DNA of 5,773 bases, taken from positions 1-5,773 of the forward strand of contig CAZOOT010000169.1 in assembly GCA_964581455.1 (NCBI GenBank). The letters run 5' to 3'. Made by a program: the position numbers and the translations under genes. Below are positions 1-4,311 of this stretch, piece after piece. This stretch comes from VBAS01 sp964581455. Its GTDB lineage: Bacteria > Bacteroidota > Bacteroidia > Chitinophagales > Chitinophagaceae. Position 1 is the stretch's first letter. Every line of letters starts with the position of its first letter. The notes under the pieces are model-generated. The model did not search any database and was not told the origin of the DNA. It saw only the letters and a list, made by a program, of their open reading frames with translations.

Positions 1-1
1 T

Positions 2-682
2 GTGGTTATTATGCTGCTGGATATGAATCCTGATTATTTCAAACTGGTGTTTCTTGAAACTGGCGAACAGACCTCTCTTGAAAACGCAAAACAGATTGGC
101 CTGGTCGGAAAAAATACTTTCACAAATGCTGCATTTATTATTGCATCTGGATGGCTTACACAAGATGGAGAAAATATAGTGGAAGGTATTACGGAAGGTT
201 TTAGTGCCGATGCAACAATTTTTGGTGGCATGGCCGGTGATGACCTGGCACTGGATGGCCCACTTGTTTTTACGAATGGGCGAAGCAGCTCCAAAGGTTT
301 ACTGGCATTGATCATTGATGAAGATAAAATTCAGATAAACGGCATTGCCACTTGTGGCTGGAAGCCGATTGGCACAACCAAAACAATTACCAAAAGCGAA
401 GGGAATATAGTATATACAATTGATGATAAACCGGCGCTGGATATGATCCTGAAATACCTGGGCGTGGATTATGATTTCGATTCGGGCAAAGAAATAGTTA
501 CTCAGTTGGGTGCCCTTTATCCTTTACAAATGGAACGGGAAGGATTTGCTCCCGTTATGCGTACTGCTATGTTTGCCAACAGGGTTGATCGTTCTCTTAT
601 TTGTGCAGGCAATATTCCCCAGGGGTCTAAAATAAAATTTTCGTTGCCTCCGGATTTTGATGCCATTGAACAGGTGGTATAG
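2..682 (+). CDS. FIST-domain signal transduction protein, 5'-partial, ended by a premature in-frame TAG
   Basis: The reading frame is open from the window edge, so the true start lies upstream. The GTG at base 2 is just an internal valine codon. FIST proteins are cytoplasmic sensor modules, thought to bind small ligands such as amino acids, and are often encoded beside histidine kinases. The sequence shows the end of FIST_N (IFGGMAGDDLALDGP at about residues 73-87, then KGLLALIIDEDKIQINGIA) followed by FIST_C (CGWKPIGTTKTIT, then a GNIVYTIDDKPALDMILKYL stretch at about 134-153 and AGNIPQGSKIKFSLPPDF near the end). The frame stops at TAG 680-682, right after DAIEQVV, inside FIST_C. The family sequence resumes in the same frame beyond it, so the full protein would have ended at 922. 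The product is either truncated or the gene is a pseudogene. No transmembrane segment is visible. The family call is confident; functionality is doubtful. Confidence 0.85.
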   Translation: MVIMLLDMNPDYFKLVFLETGEQTSLENAKQIGLVGKNTFTNAAFIIASGWLTQDGENIVEGITEGFSADATIFGGMAGDDLALDGPLVFTNGRSSSKGLLALIIDEDKIQINGIATCGWKPIGTTKTITKSEGNIVYTIDDKPALDMILKYLGVDYDFDSGKEIVTQLGALYPLQMEREGFAPVMRTAMFANRVDRSLICAGNIPQGSKIKFSLPPDFDAIEQVV

Positions 683-922
683 GAATGTAAGCAAATAAAA
701 AGTGAACAGCAGCCTGAAGCAGATGCACTGATCATGTTTTCCTGTATCAGCAGATATTTATCATTTGGAGTTATGACCAGTGAAGAAATTGAACGGGTGC
801 AAAAAGTATGGGATACTCCCCTCATTGGTTTTTTCAGTTATGGTGAATTTGGAAGATCAAAAACCGGGAAACATGAATTTCATAATAATACCTGCTGCCT
901 GGTGGCATTAAAAGAAAAATAA
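683..922 (+). pseudogene. C-terminal part of the FIST_C domain, separated from the main frame by one TAG
   Basis: These 79 codons continue the upstream FIST frame without a shift. They begin ECKQIKSEQQPEADALIMFS and contain the FIST_C ending DTPLIGFFSYGEFGRSKTG followed by HEFHNNTCCLVAL, which matches the usual end of FIST proteins (the GFFSYGEIG-like motif). An ATG at 734 could start a 62-residue peptide, but it lies in the middle of a domain strand and has no clear ribosome binding site, so independent translation is unlikely. The end is only one base from the HK1 ATG at 924, which fits translational coupling of the ancestral FIST gene with the kinase. Loss of translation through this segment could therefore reduce HK1 expression. 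The simplest origin is one substitution turning CAG or GAG into TAG; a sequencing error or stop readthrough cannot be excluded. Confidence 0.8.
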
Positions 923-923
923 A

Positions 924-1976
924 ATGAATCCCCATTTACAAAGCATACTCAGTTTTATTCAGCAAGATGATAACTTAACTGCTGAACAGAAAAATAATAT
1001 TACAAAATCATTAAAAGATGCTGATAAAGAATTAGAGATAACGGCATTTAAACTTGACAGAACTGAAAAAGTAAAAAGAACAACTGCCATTCTTTTAGAA
1101 GAAACAATTGAAGAACTGGAACAAAAAAGAAAAGCTATTGAAGAAACAAATTCGGCATTGCAAAAATCATTGGAAGAATTAAAAGCTGCACAGGCACAAT
1201 TAATTCAATCAGAAAAAATGGCTTCGTTGGGAGAACTCACTGCAGGCATTGCACATGAAATACAAAATCCGTTAAATTTCGTCAATAATTTTTCTGATGT
1301 AAGTACAGAGTTGGTGGATGAAATGAATCAGGAAATAGATAAAGGAAATTTAGAAGATGCTAAACAAATAGCGCAGGACTTAAGACAAAACTTAGAAAAA
1401 ATAAATCATCATGGCAAACGGGCAGGTGATATTGTAAAGGGAATGTTGCAACACTCCCGAACCAGCAACGGGCAAAAAGAACTGACAGACATTAATGCTC
1501 TAGCTGATGAATATCTTCGATTAGCCTATCATGGTTTGCGGGCAAAAGACAAATCATTTAATGCAGCAACAAAAACCGATTATGATGACAGTATTGGATT
1601 AATAAAAGTTATTCCGCAGGATATTGGCCGTGTTGTGCTCAATCTTATAACTAATGCTTTTTATGCAGCCCCCCTGCCCCCCGAAGGGGGGTTCAAAGAC
1701 CCTGATTATAAACACGAACCTACGATATGGGTGAGTACAAAAAAGGATGGAGATAAAATACAAGTGAGTGTAAGAGATAATGGGCCGGGCATTCCTCAAA
1801 AAATACTGGATAAAATATTTCAACCCTTCTTTACTACCAAACCAACCGGGCAAGGAACAGGTTTGGGTTTATCGCTGAGTTATGATATTGTAAAAGCACA
1901 TGGTGGAGAATTAAAGGTAGAAACGAAAGAAGGGGAAGGTTCAACCTTTATCATTCATTTACCCATAAACAGTTAA
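924..1976 (+). CDS. Soluble sensor histidine kinase (HK1), HisKA + HATPase_c, intact
   Basis: A 350-residue cytosolic kinase with no signal peptide or membrane segment. Residues about 30-98 form a charged coiled coil (ELEQKRKAIEETNSALQKS). HisKA follows, with the H-box GELTAGIAHEIQNPLNF and the predicted phospho-acceptor His111. HATPase_c has the N-box VVLNLITNAFY (Asn244), the G1 box DNGPGIP (285-291), the F-box FQPFFTT (299-305) and the G2 box GTGLGLSLS (311-319), so all catalytic motifs are present. There is no sensor or receiver domain, so input probably comes in trans, plausibly from the adjacent FIST protein, whose stop is one base upstream. Residues 249-257 are encoded by a palindromic repeat inserted in frame between the N-box and G1 box. 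From base 1877 the 3' end is duplicated at 2851-2944, and its last residues (TFIIHLPINS) may have been acquired with the BRO gene. The start is the first ATG after the FIST stop. Its response regulator is not in the window. Confidence 0.93.
   Translation: MNPHLQSILSFIQQDDNLTAEQKNNITKSLKDADKELEITAFKLDRTEKVKRTTAILLEETIEELEQKRKAIEETNSALQKSLEELKAAQAQLIQSEKMASLGELTAGIAHEIQNPLNFVNNFSDVSTELVDEMNQEIDKGNLEDAKQIAQDLRQNLEKINHHGKRAGDIVKGMLQHSRTSNGQKELTDINALADEYLRLAYHGLRAKDKSFNAATKTDYDDSIGLIKVIPQDIGRVVLNLITNAFYAAPLPPEGGFKDPDYKHEPTIWVSTKKDGDKIQVSVRDNGPGIPQKILDKIFQPFFTTKPTGQGTGLGLSLSYDIVKAHGGELKVETKEGEGSTFIIHLPINS
1668..1694 (+). repeat. In-frame palindromic repeat in HK1 encoding APLPPEGGF
   Basis: Six C (1677-1682), the triplet GAA and six G (1686-1691) form a perfect hairpin, preceded by another C-run and TG. 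It is much more G+C-rich than the surrounding kinase gene. The core has the form C-run, WG, C-run, short AA-containing loop, G-run, shared with the HK2 copy at 3983-4004 and, in reverse orientation, with 4062-4084. It is translated in frame as a Pro/Gly-rich loop after NAFYA, a place where kinases tolerate length variation. Similar C-rich/G-rich palindromes are common between and within genes of Bacteroidota (recollection, not checked). Confidence 0.75.
1877..1961 (+). repeat. Kinase-tail direct repeat, copy 1 (3' end of HK1)
   Basis: This stretch codes for SYDIVKAHGGELKVETKEGE and the following residues of HK1. It aligns without gaps to 2851-2935. The first 27 bases (1877-1903) are identical to 2851-2877 and to 4207-4233 in HK2. 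Over the first 67 bases copy 1 differs from the 2851 copy at about ten sites, all synonymous. The two copies bracket the BRO gene at a spacing of 974 bp, so either homologous recombination or insertion at this site could have produced the layout. Confidence 0.8.
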
Positions 1977-1979
1977 GCA

Positions 1980-2807
1980 ATGAAAAACGAAATAAAACTG
2001 TTTGAGCAACAAAAAGTAAGAACACATTGGGATGAGAAAGAAGAAAAATGGTATTTCTCTATCTCAGATGTAATTGCAATACTTACTGAAAGTGTTGACC
2101 CCTTAGCCTATTGGAGAAAACTGAAAGAAAGGCTGAAAAAGGAAGGAAATGAAACCGTGACAAACGGTCACGGGTTGAAAATGAAAGCAACTGATGGCAA
2201 AATGTGGATGACCGATGTGGCCGATACCGAACAACTCCTGCGGATCATTCAATCCATACCATCACCCAAAGCAGAACCCTTTAAACAATGGCTCGCCAAA
2301 GTAGGTTATGAACGCATGCAGGAAATAGCTAACCCGGAACAAAGCCTTGACCGGGCAAGAGAGAACTGGCAGAAATTGGGAAGGAGTGAAAAGTGGATAC
2401 AGCAACGAATGACGGGTCAGGAAACAAGAAATAAATTAACTGATTACTGGAAAGAAAGTGGTGTAGAAAAATCAAATGAATTTGCTTACCTGACTAATAT
2501 CATTCATACCGAATGGGCAGGATTTTCAGTAAAGCAGCATAAAAATCTTAAAGGATTAAAACAACAAAACCTGCGTGACCGCATGAGTGAAGCAGAATTA
2601 ATTTTTACTGCGTTGGCAGACCTTTCCACAAGACAAATTGCAGAAACAAATAATGCCAATGGCATTCAGCAAAACGCTGTTGCAGGCAAGAAAGGTGGCA
2701 AGATTGCAAAGGATGAAAGGCTTGCATTGGAAAATAAAACAGGAAAAAAAGTAACCACAGGTGAATTTTTTTTGCCGCCATCTAAACAAAACAAGAAATT
2801 AAAATAA
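1980..2807 (+). CDS. BRO-N domain / DinD-like protein (phage antirepressor type)
   Basis: A 275-residue soluble protein. Residues about 5-115 fit a BRO-N (prophage antirepressor) domain: KWYFSISDVIAILTES, then DPLAYWRKLKERL, TDGKMWMTDVADTEQLLRII, and PKAEPFKQWLAKVGYERM. Residues about 145-265 resemble the C-terminal part of DNA-damage-inducible protein D: TGQETRNKLTDYW, then NEFAYLTNIIHTEWAGFS, a KNLKGLKQQNLRDRMSEAEL stretch and VAGKKGGKIAKDERL. Its length is close to that of E. coli DinD, but the N-terminal half is of BRO type, so no symbol is given. BRO-N domains bind DNA and are typical of phages and mobile genes; the cellular role of such stand-alone proteins is unknown. The ATG is three bases after the HK1 stop, so the gene rides on the kinase transcript. 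It is functionally foreign to a signalling operon and is bracketed by duplicated kinase tails, which suggests it was acquired. The frame is intact. Confidence 0.85.
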   Translation: MKNEIKLFEQQKVRTHWDEKEEKWYFSISDVIAILTESVDPLAYWRKLKERLKKEGNETVTNGHGLKMKATDGKMWMTDVADTEQLLRIIQSIPSPKAEPFKQWLAKVGYERMQEIANPEQSLDRARENWQKLGRSEKWIQQRMTGQETRNKLTDYWKESGVEKSNEFAYLTNIIHTEWAGFSVKQHKNLKGLKQQNLRDRMSEAELIFTALADLSTRQIAETNNANGIQQNAVAGKKGGKIAKDERLALENKTGKKVTTGEFFLPPSKQNKKLK

Positions 2808-2808
2808 A

Positions 2809-2850
2809 GTCTGTGAAATCCATAAATCCATGGAGATCCGTGATTCAGAC
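2809..2850. repeat. 42-bp spacer bounded by inverted GTCTG/CAGAC, with internal ATCC motifs
   Basis: The spacer begins two bases after the BRO stop and ends exactly where the orphan kinase tail begins. Its ends are 5-bp inverted repeats (GTCTG at 2809-2813, CAGAC at 2846-2850). Inside are three ATCC motifs at 2818, 2826 and 2836, each in an AAATCCATA- or GATCCGTGA-like context. I recall similar GAAATCC...CCGTGATTCAGAC elements dispersed in Bacteroidota genomes, but this was not checked. It shows no T-tract, so it does not look like an intrinsic terminator. It may mark the downstream edge of the acquired BRO segment. Confidence 0.5.
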
Positions 2851-2944
2851 GAGTTATGATATTGTAAAAGCACATGGCGGAGAGTTGAAAGTGGAGACCA
2901 AAGAGGGAGAAGGCTCAGAGTTTATTATTTTATTATCAGGCTAA
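2851..2944 (+). pseudogene. Orphan histidine-kinase C-terminus (30 codons, no start)
   Basis: From 2852 the frame reads SYDIVKAHGGELKVETKEGE, then GSEFIILLSG and TAA (2942-2944). This is the last part of HATPase_c, directly after the G2 box. Nothing upstream of 2851 is kinase-like: the preceding bases belong to the GTCTG/CAGAC spacer. The stop lies 15 bases before the HK2 ATG, the spacing expected if this was once the 3' end of a kinase gene directly upstream of HK2. It is nearer in sequence to the HK2 tail (about four differences in the first 60 bases) than to the HK1 tail (about ten in 67). It is read as the displaced original end of HK1, or the remainder of a deleted third kinase. It has no start codon of its own and is not expected to be translated. 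Confidence 0.85.
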
Positions 2945-2959
2945 AATCAGATTAAAGAC

Positions 2960-4054
2960 ATGGCTCCGGAAAAATTACTGAAACTGAACGATGCATATCA
3001 GAAGTATATAGAACTTGGAATGTTTGATTTCCCGATAGATGCTTCGCATGAATTCGTTATGGAAAATGTGATGGGTTATGGCACTAATCTGGATGAGAAA
3101 ATATTTTCATTTTCGGAGTTACGTGAATTGGTGTTAAAACAAAGGCAACAGGCGGCTGGTATTGAAATGCGTGTTGACAGAAACCCGGTTTTTCGGAAAA
3201 TTACAAGTGATGAAAATGCAACAATTATTGTTGAAGAAATTAAAATTACAATGCTTGTTTCCGGTATGGAACATAAACTCGATATCCGTCTTACAACAGC
3301 ATTGGAATTCATTGATAAAAATTGGAAGGTTATTCATTGGCATGCTTCTGTTCCGGTTGTAGCTGATGCAGATGATACCTGGAACCTCGACGAATTGAAC
3401 CGGAAAAATAAAAAACTGCAAAAACTGGTTGATGAAAGAACTAGGGAATTACAAATGTCGATGGAATATCTAAAAGCTACCCAGGCTCAACTCATCCAAT
3501 CAGAAAAAATGGCATCGCTGGGCGAACTCACCGCAGGTATAGCCCATGAAATACAAAACCCGTTGAATTTCGTTAATAATTTTTCAGAAATAAATACTGA
3601 GTTAGTTGATGAACTTAAAACGGAATTGGCAACAGGTAATATGCAATCGGCAAATGAAATAGCCAACGATATAAAGGAAAATTCAGAAAAGATAAACCAT
3701 CATGGCAAAAGAGCTGATGCAATTGTAAAAGGAATGCTTCAGCATAGCCGCAGCAGTAGTGGTATAAAAGAACCAACAAACATCAATGCGCTGGCAGATG
3801 AATATCTCCGGTTAAGTTATCATGGATTAAGAGCAAAAGACAAGTCATTCAATGCAACAATGAAAACAGATTTTGATGATAGTATTGGAAAAATAAATGT
3901 AGTGCCGCAGGATATTGGAAGAGTTGTTTTGAATTTGATCAACAATGCGTTTTATGTTGTGGATGAAAAGAAAAAGAAGCAACCCCCAGCCCCTAAAGGG
4001 GGGCAAGGAGAAAACCCTATAAATTACGAACCAGTAGTATCTGTATCAACATAA
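2960..4054 (+). CDS. Sensor histidine kinase HK2: NTF2/SnoaL-like N-terminus + HisKA + start of HATPase_c, truncated by TAA
   Basis: The open part is 364 residues. Residues about 5-138 look like an NTF2/SnoaL-type alpha+beta cone domain; the ending, a beta hairpin plus FIDKNWKVIHWHASVPV, is typical of SnoaL_3-like domains, which could bind a small ligand. A coiled linker (about 142-182) leads to HisKA, with the H-box GELTAGIAHEIQNPLNFVNN and predicted phospho-acceptor His196. The N-box VVLNLINNAFY (about 322-332) is present, but the TAA at 4052-4054 removes the G1, F and G2 boxes, which continue in frame at 4055-4303. The product should keep the phospho-acceptor and dimerisation helices but could not bind ATP, so it is either inactive or at best a phospho-acceptor or partner of another kinase. 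The core is very close to HK1 over its whole length, indicating duplication with a swapped N-terminus. A palindromic repeat encodes residues about 341-349. Confidence 0.85.
   Translation: MAPEKLLKLNDAYQKYIELGMFDFPIDASHEFVMENVMGYGTNLDEKIFSFSELRELVLKQRQQAAGIEMRVDRNPVFRKITSDENATIIVEEIKITMLVSGMEHKLDIRLTTALEFIDKNWKVIHWHASVPVVADADDTWNLDELNRKNKKLQKLVDERTRELQMSMEYLKATQAQLIQSEKMASLGELTAGIAHEIQNPLNFVNNFSEINTELVDELKTELATGNMQSANEIANDIKENSEKINHHGKRADAIVKGMLQHSRSSSGIKEPTNINALADEYLRLSYHGLRAKDKSFNATMKTDFDDSIGKINVVPQDIGRVVLNLINNAFYVVDEKKKKQPPAPKGGQGENPINYEPVVSVST
3983..4004 (+). repeat. Palindromic repeat in HK2, forward copy (encodes PPAPKGG)
   Basis: A C-run, AG, CCCCTAAAGGGG and further G form a short hairpin, translated in frame within HK2 just after NAFYVVDEKKKK. 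It belongs to the same family as 1668-1694 in HK1 and lies in the same loop of the protein. Its reverse complement matches 4062-4084 at 20 of 22 positions, so the two HK2 copies are inverted and 57 bases apart. Confidence 0.75.
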
Positions 4055-4061
4055 AGACTCG

Positions 4062-4084
4062 GCTCCCCTTTAGGGGATGGGGGC
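4062..4084 (-). repeat. Palindromic repeat in HK2, inverted copy beside the TAA stop
   Basis: On the - strand this has the same family core as 3983-4004: a C-run, AT, CCCCTAAAGGGG and AGC. The bases between the HK2 VST codons and this core (TAAAGACTCG) do not fit the kinase and probably belong to the inserted element, so the stop codon at 4052-4054 appears to have come with the insertion or its junction. After the repeat the kinase sequence resumes in frame at RIEIRV. Confidence 0.7.
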
Positions 4085-4206
4085 AGAATCGAAATTAGAG
4101 TTGGAGACAACGGCAACGGTATCCCTCAAAAAATACTTGAAAAAATATTCCAACCCTTCTTTACCACCAAACCAACAGGACAAGGAACAGGCTTGGGTTT
4201 ATCATT

Positions 4207-4233
4207 GAGTTATGATATTGTAAAAGCACATGG
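4207..4233 (+). repeat. 27-bp kinase-tail block, HK2 copy
   Basis: This block is identical base for base to 1877-1903 (HK1) and 2851-2877 (orphan tail) and codes for SYDIVKAHG. It is part of a conserved coding stretch, so identity may reflect recent duplication or gene conversion. It offers a third site for recombination with the copies that bracket the BRO gene. Confidence 0.75.
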
Positions 4234-4311
4234 TGGTGAGTTGAAAGTGGAGACGAAGGAGGGAGAAGGGAGTGTGTTTATTATTCAATTGCCAAAAGTT
4301 TAATTTTAGTT

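Larger units (their letters stand above)
4055..4303 (+). pseudogene. Remaining HATPase_c part of HK2 after the in-frame stop
   Basis: The 82 codons after the TAA stay in the HK2 frame. They first read through the second palindromic repeat (RLGSPLGDGG), then give RIEIRVGDNGNGIP (G1 box), KIFQPFFTT (F-box), GTGLGLSLSYDIVKAHGGE (G2 box and tail) and end in IIQLPKV with TAA at 4301-4303. All motifs are conserved with HK1 and no shift is needed, so the only visible defect is the single stop at the repeat boundary. There is no in-frame ATG in this part; the ATG at 4077 is out of frame. Separate translation is therefore unlikely. The fragment is well preserved, so the break looks recent, or it is bypassed by readthrough, or it is an error in the sequence. 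Confidence 0.85.

Noticed and set aside
2..4. GTG start of the FIST gene
   Set aside because: FIST proteins have a substantial N-terminal portion before this point; the frame is simply cut by the window edge.
34..315. Antisense open frame opposite the FIST gene
   Set aside because: It overlaps a clear FIST_N/FIST_C coding region and has no recognisable domain.
680..682. Amber recoding (pyrrolysine or suppressed TAG)
   Set aside because: No pyrrolysine machinery or supporting pattern is visible; a point mutation or sequence error is simpler.
1668..1694. Possible intrinsic terminator within HK1
   Set aside because: The GC hairpin has no following T-run and is translated in frame in an intact kinase.
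2766..2773. Run of eight T in the BRO gene as a programmed slippage site
   Set aside because: The frame through it gives the expected continuous GEFFLPP ending, and the gene stops normally soon after.
2809..2850. CRISPR repeat or promoter
   Set aside because: The internal motifs are short, unevenly spaced (8 and 10 bases) and without spacers; no convincing Bacteroidota promoter pair (TTTG and TAnnTTTG) is seen at a proper distance before HK2.
2598..3421. Several antisense frames opposite the BRO gene and HK2
   Set aside because: They lie opposite strongly conserved coding sequence and show cysteine/phenylalanine-rich compositions typical of antisense shadows.
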